Source: Conus ventricosus | Taxonomy: Eukaryota > Mollusca > Gastropoda > Neogastropoda > Conidae | DNA length: 64,000 nucleotides | Direction: 5' to 3' | Assembly (NCBI GenBank): GCA_018398815.1 | Contig: CM031607.1 | Location: 92,863,326 to 92,927,325 of the forward strand | Shown here: piece after piece, positions 1-10,685 of the stretch | Position numbering within the stretch: the stretch's first letter is position 1 | How the letters are laid out: each line of letters starts with the position of its first letter | Translations under genes and position numbers: made by a program | The notes under the pieces: model-generated | Seen by the model: the letters and a program-made list of their open reading frames with translations, nothing else | Told to the model about the DNA's origin: nothing | The model's database searches: none

Positions 1-886
1 TTCATTTTTATTACACCTTCAGACGTATTTTGACTGAACTGCAAGCCCTTCACCAAATGACAAACCGTTTAATCCATTCAGCAACAGAATAGACATGAAG
101 GCTTTTGAAAGGATCTGTAACGAATTCAATATTGATGTTAAGACAGACTTTAGACAAAAGTTGGACCGCAATCAAGGCTTAGGCACCCTTTATTTTTGGG
201 GCGTGCACAGAAAGTATAACTATGCTGGAATCCTCCTTACACATCTTTCTCTTCAGGCACAGCTGTTCACCTCGGGTCCATAGAGCAAGAGCATAAAACA
301 GCGTGGACAACATTTATTTAGACACTTCTAAGGGCCTAACTAAAGCAGGAATAGAACGAATAAACGACTCTATTCGTACTTACGTTTGGTGTTTGCTAGG
401 TTCGCAAGCACAGGCAAGATCGAGCATAACTGATCCTTCTACTGGCTTTGATGCACAAAAACAGTACTTAGCAAATTTAGAGGACGCCATTAATTCTACA
501 GTTGATTTACCTTCAAGTATAAAAAGGTACCAAAATGTTTTACAATTCGCAAGATCGAAAGTAGACTTTGCTGTTGGCACTGGTTTATACATGCTGCCTT
601 CTGACCTCAGACTCCAGGTAGGAACAATAATAAACTACAACAATGAAATTCTTGTTGCGGAAATGAACAGAAGTTGGACAAAACGACATAAATTCTGAGC
701 CAGTAATATTACAAACAATAAAAAACAAGCCGACCCCCAAGAATAAGTCATCCAATCCCAAAGGCCATTGAAGACTCAGCAAAGCTCGCGGACTCTGTTC
801 GCGATGACCATGAATATGAAAAGACAGCACTTGTTGCTGGATTAACTGGCCTAGGATTACTCTTTCTTTATCTTACTAAAGAGTAA
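1..886 (+). pseudogene. Polinton structural (capsid-like) protein, C-terminal part, copy A
   Basis: This is the downstream part of the gene seen from its start in copy B at 44,880. Matching segments include RRILTELQ near base 30, a segment resembling LDRN-GLG around 150, and IRTYVWCLLGSQAQARSS around 375-430. Frameshifts lie near 95, 285 and 690. After the last shift, codons from about 755 to the stop at 884-886 read into a hydrophobic segment ending GLLFLYLTKE, a likely membrane anchor. Function is not known to me; position beside the capsid genes and conservation in both Polintons suggest a virion component. The last 30 bases overlap the end of the convergent minus-strand gene. Confidence 0.6.
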
Positions 887-2087
887 TCCAACTATTAAGA
901 GAACTAATGCCCATAAGTGCTCGGCCATAAAGCCAACTACTTTGCTTGCAGTAGACAAAAGCCAGCTAACGACACCCCCTAATATACCAGGTAAAGAGTC
1001 TATAGCTTTACCGGCTAATTTTTTTAATAAACCCGCAAGATGGTCAAGTTGTTTTTTTACCCATGATTTATCGGGTGGCGATGGAGGCGATGGGGGTGGA
1101 GGTAATGAACTTTGACCACCGCCACCTGTAATAGCCATCACCATGTGTACTTATTGCAAATCCTAAGGCTGTTATAACGCTTGCTAATGTGACACCTTGT
1201 TCTCTAAACAGCGTTCTTATTCGTTCTGCTAGTGTTGTGTCTTCGTATAAAATTCTTTGGATAGTTTCTCTTATTCTGCTCACTTGAGTTCGTAATTGTT
1301 CTCGGTTAGTAGACGCCGCTTCTAGTCTTAATGATCTCAGTTGTTCAAGCTCTTTTAGGTTTTGGGTTATTCTTTCTTTAATATCACGTCCTAAGTTGGC
1401 GTCGTCAGCCTCAACGAGTTTTTCTTTTTCTCTTTTTATATGCTCCTCTAGTTCACTCAGTTTTGCTAAATTGTTTATTAATTCCCCTCTGAAGGTTCTT
1501 AAAGTACGATCAAGGGCTAATAATTCGCATGGGCAGCAGTGGTTCGCGTATTTTTTTTAATTCTGTTTCATCGGATAAACTGGTTTCTGCTTCTGTTGCA
1601 TGTATTATTTTGTCTGCTGTTTGACTTAAATCTTTAAGTTCTATGTTTTGTATTTGGTTATCTGTTGGGAGTTCTTGTAGTGTGTTTTGAAGTTTAGAAC
1701 AGCCTCCCTATTTAATTTTGGTTTAACAATGCCAAGGCGATTTCGATCTTCCGCCCAAAGGTCTCGTCTAATTGTTGCCATGCCTACAAACTTTGATGGG
1801 TCTTTTTTATATGTAAGCTGAACACGTTGTCCTCGGCCGTTTCTCACATACAAATGGTTATTTTCTAGTTCAAAATCATTAGGGTCTATAAATTCGGGAG
1901 GTTCTTGTCCAAAACTTTGGTAAAATGATCTGACCTTACTTTTTGTTAATTCATACCGACTATTTGGTAATGTACTCCCGATTTCTGCTAATTCATCCTG
2001 CAATGAGGGCCCCGAGCGATGCTGCTCCCAAGGGGAATCACTCATGTCGTCTCCAGGATCAGGAATCATAATCTTCTTCACCTTCAA
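857..2087 (-). pseudogene. Polinton coiled-coil plus C-terminal membrane protein, copy A
   Basis: Read from 2087 down: an acidic N-terminus (DPGDDMSDSPWEQ), a charged middle part, a long heptad-like coiled coil rich in E, K, R and L (about 1,540-1,300), the segment LFREQGVTLASVITALGFAI (about 1,215-1,155), a glycine then proline-rich linker (about 1,130-1,075), and a C-terminal amphipathic and hydrophobic stretch ending LLFSKIKKE. I know this architecture as recurrent in animal Polintons, but no biochemical role is established to my knowledge. Shifts near 1,640, 1,540 and 1,140 break the frame. The decayed partner in copy B lies at about 46,120-47,443. It is divergent from the major capsid gene and converges on the structural gene to its left. 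Confidence 0.65.
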
Positions 2088-2133
2088 TGCCGCCAGTTTT
2101 AAAATAATTAACTTTTTATTTTGTTTTATAAAA
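2088..2133. promoter_or_regulatory. A/T-rich spacer between divergent genes, with TATA-like palindrome
   Basis: Only 46 bases separate the starts of the minus-strand coiled-coil gene and the plus-strand capsid gene. The spacer ends TTTGTTTTATAAAAATG, with the capsid ATG immediately after the TTTTATAAAA palindrome. Copy B keeps the same TTTGTTTTATAAAAATG string at the same place (47,446-47,462), where the spacer is only 16 bases. Conservation in otherwise decayed copies suggests a bidirectional core promoter; this is inference. Confidence 0.45.
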
Positions 2134-3396
2134 ATGTCACAGCATATGGCTCAATTCTTGACCCGCATAGAAGACTGAAAGAGCCCTTTGGCGTGAAGGG
2201 AAATAACGGAATATTACTGTTCCAAATAATCCATTTACTATTGATTCAGATCAAATTCTTACTGTCAAATTTCCAGCCTAGGAGCGGATGAAGTGATTGT
2301 GCCAGGCTCTGCGCGTCTTACTTTCAAAATAGAACTCGATTCAACAACAGACCCAAACAGGACAGTTGTCCAGAATCTGGGCGGGCAATCGTTAAGAAAA
2401 TTTCTATAAAACTTGAGGGGCAAGAAATATTTTCTTTACACAATGCAGACATATTTTTAACCTATTCCGATCTATGGCTAACCGGGAATGAAAGGGCTGA
2501 TCTTGCGTTTCAAGGAATCGAAAATAAAGAAGCACTAAAACACAGAATAGGCGCTGAAGATGCTAAAGATGGCAATAAGTATGTAGCTGTAAGTTATGCG
2601 TATGGTAATCGCTTTTTCATACCCTAGATTTTGAGTTGTTAAAAGCGCATGCACCATACTTTCAAGGAGCATTAAAGACAGATTGTCATATGAACTAACT
2701 TTTAATGACTACAAATATGTTATTATATCTACAGACACCGAAGCGAAGTACAGCATTTCTGACATCTCGTTAGAGTTTGACGTTGTTAGCAACCCTAATT
2801 TAGCAAGGCTGATTGAGCAACAATATCAGTCAAAATTAGCAATTTATTACGAAAGAGTGATTCATCATACAACATATCCCAAAAGCAAGGCAGACACTAT
2901 ATGGAATTTTAGTTTTTAGTGCCATGCAAGATCGCTTAAAGGTATTTTATTGCTGTGCGAAGATGAAGAACCATTCAAAAGACAAACTGAAAATTTTGTT
3001 AATCCTAAAATAACAAAAGTGCAATGTACAATTGAGGGTAGTCCTAACCAAATCTACGCTAGCGGGCTTAAACCTTATCAGCATTTTGATGAAATAAGAA
3101 AACGTTTGGAGGCGGGAGGTGTAGAAATCCAACAGTTGACCTTGTGTCTGAAGATCTACACCTTCACAGTGTTAGACTTGATGATTATTTAACAACGAAA
3201 TACGGTTTATGGATTGACCTAAGGTCAACAGAGGATAATCAGTTACATGGAAGCGGGGAGAACTATTAGAGACATAATAAACATTCAAATTGATAAAGAA
3301 AAAGATGTCGATAAACCGCTTAATGCGCATTTGTTTTTAATATATGATGCGAAGCTGAATATTCAAGATAACAGATTAAAAGATATACATTACTAA
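2134..3396 (+). pseudogene. MCP: Polinton major capsid protein (double jelly-roll), copy A
   Basis: The conserved string of this capsid family is readable in pieces across shifting frames. It includes GSARLTFKIELDSTTDPNRT (about 2,310), SIKLEGQEIFSLHNADIF (about 2,405), the SYELTFNDY block at 2,683, SISDISLEFDVV at 2,755, LKGILL near 2,940, NPKITKVQCTIEGSPNQIYA near 3,000, and a C-terminal DDYLTTKYGLWIDLRSTEDN (about 3,180-3,240) followed by an LNIQDN-like end. The length, about 420 codons, fits a Polinton hexon-like capsid. At least five frameshifts make it inactive as written. Start chosen at the ATG after the TTTTATAAAA box. Copy B partner: 47,460-48,740. Confidence 0.82.
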
Positions 3397-3422
3397 ATTA
3401 TTTTTTTATTTTTTAAAAAAGC

Positions 3423-4127
3423 ATGTCTGTTCAGCATTATCCAAAAGTACCTAAAGAAGAGATAGTAGGCAACTCTGCTGCTATAGAAAGCCCTAACATA
3501 AAAACCTTCAGATTAACCAACATTACACAAATGCAACAAAAACTAGAGCAGGACCTTTCAAAATACAGCAAAGCCAAACGAAGGTATTCTGCTGTCTTTA
3601 ATGCTGTTACCTATGTTAATACTGGAGCATCGACTATTAGTGCTTATCGGCAGGAACGAGTGTAGGTCTCTTAGCAACAGGCGTTGGTGCACCCGCAGCT
3701 TTACCTCTAGGTGGTTTGTCTTTAGCTCTTGGCTTATGTTCATTAGCTGTAGGTGCTGCTAGCAAAAAAATAAAAACTAAACTCCAAAAGCACACAGCTA
3801 TGGTTCAACTAATAACAGCTAAACTTAGTTCCTTCAAACTGACAATAAATAAAGCACTGGCTGACTCAAACATCACGGATGAAGAATTTAGTCGTTTACA
3901 GGCCGATTTTGATGACTACAAAAGACAAAAGTTTGATCTTCAAAGAAAGGCAAGGACAAGTTTTTCTCAACAGCCAGACAACGAGCAGATATAAAGGAAT
4001 GTTTAAAAAAAGTAAACGAAACATTAAACTCTGTTCTAAACAGCTCACATTAACAACACCAAAGGGTGTTTATACTTTAGTTTATGAGTCCAAGCACAAA
4101 AAGACCGTTGATATTGATTCTGATTAA
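3423..4127 (+). pseudogene. Polinton glycine-rich membrane / coiled-coil protein, copy A
   Basis: Starts MSVQHYPKVPKEEIVG, followed by a helical charged segment (MQQKLEQDLSKYSKAKRRYS), the segment FNAVTYVNTGAS, then after a shift near 3,655 a glycine/alanine-rich hydrophobic hairpin (LATGVGAPAALPLGG to LAVGAASKK) and a charged coiled-coil tail (NKALADSNITDEEF). A further shift near 3,990 joins the tail to a short reading frame that could end either near 4,050 or at 4,127. The membrane-hairpin-plus-coil design recurs in animal Polintons with unknown function. It follows the capsid gene by 26 bases and precedes PolB. Copy B holds a decayed version at about 50,380-50,940. Confidence 0.6.
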
Positions 4128-4199
4128 TTTATTTTTAATTTGAATAAATATTTTCGGTTAGAAACTTAGCATGGATAAGATATATAAGGTCCGGACGAA

Positions 4200-7100
4200 T
4201 TGTTTGAAGCAATGCGTAAGGAAGAAGATTTATCAAAAGCTTTAAATGATATCAGTCTAGATGTCATTGATTCAGCAAACGTGCGGGCAAGCGTTGTTCA
4301 TGCTATTTCTCAAGTTCCAGGTAAACTAACAATAGACCCGCCAGTTAAAGTAATGTTAGCTGTTTTAATCGACTATATAACAATAAATGAAGAAAATCTA
4401 GAAGTCTGGGTCTCAACTAAACAACAGACTATTCTTTCTCATAATGACTTAACACCTGGTTGGGCAGACCAGCTGCTTACACAGTTTGATGTGGCCGCTG
4501 AAGAAGCCAAATTGAGAGGCTCTGGTTGGTCAGAGGGCGAAGTCTTAGAGATCAGATTAAAACAGGACAAGTATGCGCCGATTGTAGGCAAGTCTTACAT
4601 TCCACTACCTCCAGCATTAGTTGCAAAAAGAGCAGTTTTAAACATAAAGAATACAGACGACAACAAATGTTTCATGTGGTGTGTTCTCGCAAGGCTGCAT
4701 TACGTCCGCAAAAATGCAGACAGAGTATCTAACTATTGGGATTACATCAAAGATCTTAACTTTAGTGGAATATCCTTTCCTGTTAGCGTAGATCAAATTG
4801 ATCAGTTTGAAGAACAAAACAAACCAATAACTGTTAATGTATACACATGGGATGAGGAAACAAATCTGCTGCCTATTAAAGTGACTAAGAACAGTCCAAC
4901 GATTGGCGAACCAGACAAAAATCATGTGGACTTACTACTGATGTTTTCGCCAGCAGGGCTACGCATTACACATTAATACGAACAATGAGTAGACTAATGC
5001 AGCATACTTCAAAAAATCATGGCAAACAAGAATTCTGCAGAAAATGTTTAACAAGAATTCCATCTGCTCAAGCCGCAAGCGAACATAAGAAACATTGTAT
5101 CAGCCCAGTTGACTGTAATACAGAACTAATTACGCCCGGAGAAGGCAGTAAAGTTAGTTTTAAGAACTGGAAACGGATGCAAATTACTCCATATGTTGTT
5201 TACGCAGACTTCGAATCACTCATTGTTCCTTATGAAGGACCAACCCCCCAGAAACCTACAAAAACAGTCTTAAAGAGTAATCACCAGATTTGTTCATTTG
5301 CTTTCATCGTTGTCAGGTCGGATGGCGCCCATTCAACACCAGAATTATACAGAGGGCCAGATGCGGCTAGAAGATTTTTAAAGCGCATGCAGCAATTGCG
5401 TAATGCTTGTTCTAATAATCTGAATTTATCTGAAATCATGATGACGCCTGAAGACCAACAACAGTATGACTCAGCCACTCACTGTTGGATTTGTGGTTTA
5501 GAACTAATGTCTAACAGTGAAGAAGCAACAAACCCAATAGTAAGGGACCATGATCACATTTGTGGGAAGTTCAGAGGTGCAGCACACAACAACTGCAATC
5601 TTCAACTAAAGGTTGACCCAAAGACATGGAAATTACCCATCTTCTTTCATAACTTGCGAGGCTACGACTCTCACCTTATAATGCAAGCAGTAACCAGCGA
5701 CAGGGACGACAGGGACGACAGGGACTCCAGGATAACATGCATTGCACAGTCATCGGAAAAGTACATGTGTTTCACTTAAATAACATGTCTTTTTATGACT
5801 CTATGCAGCACATGATGGGTTCATTAGAGTCGCTGGCTATGTCCTTAAAGTCCTGCCCAATAACAGAAAAATATTTTGACCCAACACTTGTTAGAAAGGG
5901 CGTTTACCCTTATGAGTACATGAACAGTTGGCAAAGGTTTGATGAAGATACACTTCCACCTAAGGGTGCGTTCTTTTCTAGTCTTAGAGGAAAGGACATC
6001 AATGATTCTGATTACCAGCATGCTCAAGATGCGTGGCAGAATTAGAGTGTAAAACGATGGAGACTATCATGATTCATACTTGAGGGCTGACGTTTGTTTG
6101 TTGGCGGACGTCTTTGAAAATTATAGAAAGACCTGCATGAAACATTATAGCCTGGATCCCGCGCATTACATTTCTGCGCCCGGGATGAGTTGGGACACTT
6201 TCTTAAAATTTACTGGAGTACAGATTGATTTATTGTCTAACCTGCCAATGATTCAGATGATTGAAAACGGATTGCATGGAGGAATTAGTATGGCGTCGCA
6301 TCATTACTGTAAAGCAAACAACAAATACCTAGATGATTATGATCCGAGTAAAAGGTCTAACTATCTCATGTATTTAGATGCAAACAATCTGTATGGTTGG
6401 GCTATGGCGCAATCACTTCCATTACGTAACTTTAAAATGCACACAGAAGACAATCCGAAAAATATTCAAAAGGCATTAAAGTGGTTGGGCAGTTTGACGC
6501 CAGATCAACAGCGTGGTTTCATTCTAGAAGTTGACTTAGAATATCCTCACGAACTTCATGACCTGCATAATGACTATCCATTAGCAGCAGAAAGCCTAAA
6601 GATAGCAAAAACAGAACCACCTAAACTTGTGCCTAATCTTCGAGGTAAAAAAAATTATGTCTGTCATTACAGACTTCTACAATTTTATTTAAGACATGGT
6701 TTGAAGTTGACAGCTGTTCATCGTATAATTGCTTTTGATCAAGAACAGTTCATGAAGCCATACATCATGAAGAACACTGATCTCAGAACTAAATCCACAG
6801 ATGCTTCAGAAAAAGACTTTTTCAAGCTGATGAACAACAGCTGTTTTGGAAAGACTATGGAGAATCCACACAAGCGTAAAGATGTCAGATTGGTCGCCAA
6901 AGAAAACGAAGCAATTAAGCTGACTTCAAAACCTAATATCAGGACTTCAGAAGATTTCATGATCAGCTTTTGCATAATGTTGAAAAAAAAGAAAGTCAAA
7001 TTGGACAAACCTGTATTTATTGGTTTACTGTTTTAGAATTATCAAAGCTTTTGATGTTAGAATTTCTTTATGACTACTTTAAACCCTTGTATCCAGAGTC

Positions 7101-7598
7101 CAAAGTACTTTACACAGATACAGATAGTTTTGTTATAGATATCCCTACTGAAGACATCTATAAAGACATGGAAATAGAAGTAGCTAAAGGGCATGCGGAT
7201 GGTACGACACATCTGATTATCCTAAAGATTCGCCTTTGCATTCAACTGTTAACAAGAAGGTTTTAGGAAAGATGAAGGATGAATTATCTGGAGGGGTGAT
7301 CAAGGAGTTTGTTGGGTTAAGGTAAAAAATGTACAGTATTTCGTGTCAAGAAAAAACCATTAAGAAAGCAAAAGGAATATCTCGCAGTGTTGTGCAGTCA
7401 AACATATCCCATGACAACTATAAAGAAGCATTGTTTGACAATAAGACTTTTTATCATGACAACGTAAAACTACGATCTAATCTACATGAGATCAACACAA
7501 CTGTTGTAACAAAGAAGTCATTAGATAGAACAAACACAAAACGAGTATTTGTTAATCCAGAGTTTTCCTATGCAATTGGGCATTGGAGAACAGCATAA
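4200..7598 (+). pseudogene. PolB: Protein-primed family B DNA polymerase of Polinton A, broken by frameshifts
   Basis: Role: replication of the element. Domains in order: an N-terminal region (4,200-4,960) with GSGWSEG, SYIPLP and KCFMWCVLARLH; a Cys/His segment (5,020-5,100); Exo I with YADFESL (about 5,200); an inserted HNH/Endonuclease VII-like zinc segment CWIC...RDHDHICGKFRGAAHNNC (about 5,483-5,600); Exo II FHNLRGYDSHL (about 5,645); Exo III region RADVCLLADVFENY (about 6,080); motif A YLDANNLYGWAMAQSLP (about 6,372); motif B KLMNNSCFGKTMEN (about 6,826); and motif C YTDTDSFVIDI (about 7,111). Shifts near 4,960, 5,740, 6,040, 6,970, 7,260 and 7,320 split it. The catalytic motif residues I can see are kept, so decay looks recent, or some shifts are sequence errors. 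The start is uncertain; 4,200 is a TTG, and the ATG at 4,171 is in another frame. Confidence 0.93.
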
Positions 7599-7684
7599 TT
7601 ACATACCTTCTTCGGGTTCATATTTTTCCTTAACTTTATCTAGAAGCTCAATCATATCATAATCCAATTCAGACAAATTTTTTC

Positions 7685-7924
7685 TCATGTTTGCTTATGT
7701 GCTCGAATTTTTTTTATTATTTCAAGATATTCTTTTCCCCATGTTTGATAATCAAAATTTGGGATTTTGGGTTGTAGGTGATCTGGATGCATTGCCATGT
7801 GCCGATGAATTCTCTCAAATGTTGCCCTAATAGCAGAACTCGTATCAAATGATTCTCGTAATAATTCCAAGGTCTTTTCATTTATCATTCTTGTTTCATT
7901 CTGCGCTTCCTTCTGGGCTTCCAT
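7685..7924 (-). CDS. Small charged helical protein, Polinton A
   Basis: A 79-residue open frame starting MEAQKEAQNETRM. It is mostly charged and predicted helical, with IRATFERIHRHMAMHPDH in the middle and a lysine-rich end. It lies between PolB and the integrase and faces the same way as the integrase, with 37 bases between its start and the integrase stop. I do not recognise it, and no counterpart was identified in copy B. It is one of the few unbroken frames in this element. Confidence 0.45.
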   Translation of the reverse strand: MEAQKEAQNETRMINEKTLELLRESFDTSSAIRATFERIHRHMAMHPDHLQPKIPNFDYQTWGKEYLEIIKKIRAHKQT

Positions 7925-7961
7925 TTAGATTTAAATATATTTATGTAAATTAAAAAATTAA

Positions 7962-8915
7962 TTAAGCAACTGGAACTGTGTCTGGCGGATTATCTGCAGT
8001 TCTTCCTTCACAAAAGATCTTTGAGGAGCTGGTTGTTTTGTTGTGTCAGTTTCTCGTAAATAATACACAGGCGGATTCATTTTTACAATTCTTTTATTTC
8101 ATATGGATCAACACTCCAAACTGGATCGGTTGCCCTGATGCGAGTGTCCCCTTCTGCTTCCCCCGGTAAATAAAGGTACCTTACTTTCAAACCAAACGGC
8201 AATAGTTTGCTGCTGGCGTCTCATTCAACAGCATTATATGTTTGTTTTTTGATTGCTTGTACTGGTTTTAGCCCTGTTAATTTAAATTCTTCATTATTCA
8301 TTGCACGTAGAACTGAGGGCAGTCTTCTAACCCATTCTGTGTTGCGAGAATTGTCAATAAGCTCTCTGTGATACTGGTAGGAAAAAAGTCTTTCGGCTAA
8401 CTGTTTGTTAAAGTTTTCAACTAAAGCCTGTGATCTGTGAACTCCTGGAATGCCTCTTTTAATGGTAACTCTATGTTTTAACAATAATTGGTTCACTTGA
8501 CCTTTAAATTCTTTTCCATCATCGACTTGAATCATGCGAGGATAAGTTAGTGGGCCTCGTTGGTATATCAGTTGTATGGCAACAGCAACAGCAGAAGCAC
8601 TCTTTTGTGTTAATGGTTCCGCATCTTTGTATCTTGAAGCTATGTTAATGACTGTAAGTGCGTACTTAAATCTTTTTCGTCTAATCGTATCATGGGGTAA
8701 TATAGAAGGTCCATTTGATGGGTGTCGTTCGGTATTGTATTCACAAAGTGAGGTCTCTGTATTCGTCTAGGTGCAGGTAAATAAATTTGCCAAATCGCTT
8801 GTTTAGATAACCATTCTTTTGCTGTTTGTTCACTGACACCCGCTGCTTGGCTTAGCTTTTTAATTGCCGTTATTCCCTTCCAATATCCTTTTGGCGAATA
8901 ATAGATTTTGTTCAT
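7962..8915 (-). pseudogene. INT: Retroviral-type (rve) integrase of Polinton A
   Basis: Read from 8915: an N-terminal helix-turn-helix-like segment YYSPKGYWKGITAIKKLSQA with SEQTAKEWLSKQ; the first catalytic Asp in HQMDLLYYPM (about 8,700); after a shift, the second Asp in RMIQVDDGKEFKG (about 8,530); and the Glu in HRSQALVENFNKQLAERLF (about 8,420), 34 residues after the first Asp of VDD. A shift and an in-frame stop near 8,221 separate the C-terminal domain, still readable as LPFGLKVRYLYLPGEAEGDT and ATDPVWSVDPYEI down to the stop at 7,962. It would insert the element with a short target duplication. Only 7 bases separate its start from the stop of the upstream gene, so the two are probably co-transcribed. 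Confidence 0.88.
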
Positions 8916-8922
8916 TTTTTAT

Positions 8923-9331
8923 TCAGCCAATATTATGTGCAACAAAATACACAACAGTCATACCAAAGGCAATGAATAATATTTCTTGCATCTTTTGTTT
9001 TTCTGATGGTTGATAAAAGTCACTGAATTTTGGTGGGGGCAATGTCTCGATTGGTTTGCCTGTTACTAGATAATACTCTTTTATTGCTTGATCAACATCT
9101 TTAAATGTATAAGCTGCATGTCCCTTTTTTTTTTAGTTTGTCGTTAATAAAATCCAACTGCTCAATTCTCTGCTTTTCATAGTAATCTTGTGCCACAGCT
9201 AGTTGCTCCATAGCTTTGTTATGTCTTTTTCTCTCGCCGTCATCCCGCAGTTTACTAAATGCGTAATTACTTCCGCTAAAAGCAAGCGCATTAACCACAG
9301 TGCCACCAATCATCATTACGAGTGAAGCCAT
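8923..9331 (-). pseudogene. Polinton small membrane protein, copy A
   Basis: Begins MASLVMMIGGTVVNALAFSG, a hydrophobic N-terminal segment, followed by a charged helix (RKRHNKAMEQLAVAQDYYEK). The frame breaks in a run of T at 9,124-9,134. It resumes with a segment reading TFKDVDQAIKEYYLVTG, then LPPPKFSDFYQPSEKQK, and ends in a second hydrophobic segment (MTVVYFVAHNIG) at a TGA. The double-membrane-anchor layout is common in animal Polintons; its role is unknown. The break in a homopolymer could be sequencing error. A decayed partner is visible in copy B at about 52,080-52,460. Confidence 0.62.
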
Positions 9332-9357
9332 TTTTATAAATGTATTTTTTTTTAATT

Positions 9358-9588
9358 TTACATATTGATACTGTCAGGAATTATTCCTTGCTTAACTAGA
9401 AAATCTTTCGTAGCAAATGAAGCTGCAATGATAACAATCAGCTTTGCTGAGTCTTCAAAGTCTAGTTTGCCAAGATCTGCTGGTTTTATTTTAACAAGTT
9501 TTTGCCAAGCATCGTGTATCCTACACTTAGACCTCCAATAACAGCAGAATGGTATACAAGGTTGGTAACAGTTTTTTTCGGCGCTCAT
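9358..9588 (-). CDS. Small Polinton protein with C-terminal hydrophobic segment, copy A
   Basis: A 76-residue open frame starting MSAEKNCYQPCIPFCCYWRS. The part from WQKLVKIKPADLGKLDFED to the hydrophobic end (LIVIIAASFATKDFLVKQG) resembles small proteins that recur in animal Polintons. The cysteine-rich first 25 residues look out of frame compared with the rest, so a frameshift near 9,500 is likely. It lies 26 bases upstream of the MASLV gene and diverges from the plus-strand gene at 9,630. Confidence 0.5.
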   Translation of the reverse strand: MSAEKNCYQPCIPFCCYWRSKCRIHDAWQKLVKIKPADLGKLDFEDSAKLIVIIAASFATKDFLVKQGIIPDSINM

Positions 9589-9629
9589 TTTTAAAAAAAT
9601 AAAATAATTATAATTAATAAAAAAAAAAC
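9589..9629. promoter_or_regulatory. A/T-only spacer between divergent Polinton genes
   Basis: The 41 bases between the minus-strand start at 9,588 and the plus-strand ATG at 9,630 are almost pure A/T with several TAATTA/TTAATAA steps, the same design as the spacers at 2,088 and 44,843. The location implies a bidirectional promoter; no defined site can be proven. Confidence 0.35.
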
Positions 9630-10102
9630 ATGAACAGCGATGATCTACTACAGCTACAGGGCAGCCTAAACCTTCCTGAACTTATGATTACAAATGATCA
9701 AGTTTGATAACCAAGCTATTATGCCCAAAAGGAAAGGCTGTATTCTTTGGCAGCATGTGGAAAAACAAAACAGTACCTCGGAAATGAATTCAGCATAGAA
9801 CAGATTCAACAAATGTCGCCACAAGACATTGTAAAGTATCACAACAGGTATGAAGCGCAACTAGGATCGAGAAGGGTAAAAAACGTCGGCCAAACGGTTC
9901 TTAGTTTGTACACTAAACTAGTTAGTAGATTTGCTCCATTGTTTCTGAACAAGATTTTATGTATGATTTAACGCAGGATCCAGTTTTAACAAAGTCATTA
10001 GAGTCTCTAGGCTGTGATCTATATTACAGATTTGGAACTTATTGTCGCCGCTAATCATGGGATTAATTACATTTAATCATATAGATTTTGTTTCCCTTAA
10101 AA
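9630..10102 (+). pseudogene. Polinton conserved protein (YEAQLGS family), copy A
   Basis: Starts MNSDDLLQLQGSLNLPELM. After a shift near 9,705 comes SLAACGKTKQYLGNEF, QQMSPQDIVKYHNRYEAQLG and VKNVGQTVLSLYTKLVSRF; after another shift near 9,965 the end reads LGCDLYYR and ends in NHGINYI or NHIDFV. Copy B has a matching gene at about 53,012-53,450 with YYARYDAQLGSKW, DPVLNKSLETLACDRYYR and NHINFV. It is conserved among animal Polintons in my recollection, but no function is known. It abuts the next gene at 10,103. Confidence 0.55.
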
Positions 10103-10586
10103 ATGACCGAGCCAGAAAATCAGCAGAATCAGAATCAGAAAACATTGAATCAGGTCGAGAAAGTGACCAGTAAAAAGCCTCCTCATCCGGGGCGTGTTGC
10201 AGCAGGAAAAAGATTAGCAGAGTGGAACAAACAAACAAAATTAAAATTACAAGCACATAATATAACTCATAATGAAAAAGTGCTAGAGCCGCAGCCAGTT
10301 GTTTCAATGCCAGCTATAAAAACACCAGAACAAGTTGATTCAAGACCTACAACAACAACAGGTCGCCTACACCGCCAAAGTCTTCATGGAATTTTCTTAA
10401 AGCAATTGTCATTTTTGGCGGCATTGCTGCTGGGGGTGGTTATTACGGTTATAAAATATATAAACAAAGACAGCAAAAACCAAAGCAGTCCAAACAATCT
10501 CCGCCACTAAATACAGAAGCCGACACAAAAGCATGCCAAAAACCGCCAACAACAAAAGATCATTTTGATCCATTTCAAATGCAATA
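10103..10586 (+). pseudogene. Polinton basic single-pass membrane protein, copy A
   Basis: Starts MTEPENQQNQNQKTLNQVEK. It contains KPPHPGRVAAGKRLAEWN, a basic motif recurring in Polinton membrane proteins. After a shift near 10,365 a hydrophobic, glycine-rich span (FLKAIVIFGGIAAGGGYYGY) is followed by a basic Lys/Gln-rich tail, and the frame ends at a TAA at 10,584. The design suggests a type II or type III anchored virion or packaging protein; this is inference. The copy B counterpart is at about 53,475-53,930. Confidence 0.55.
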
Positions 10587-10685
10587 ATACTTTAAGAACT
10601 TAATAAATAAGGAAAAACAAACTTAATTTTTAAAAATTTTGTTTCTTTGATAAAAATAGATCATGGCGGATTATTATTTGTTTAA

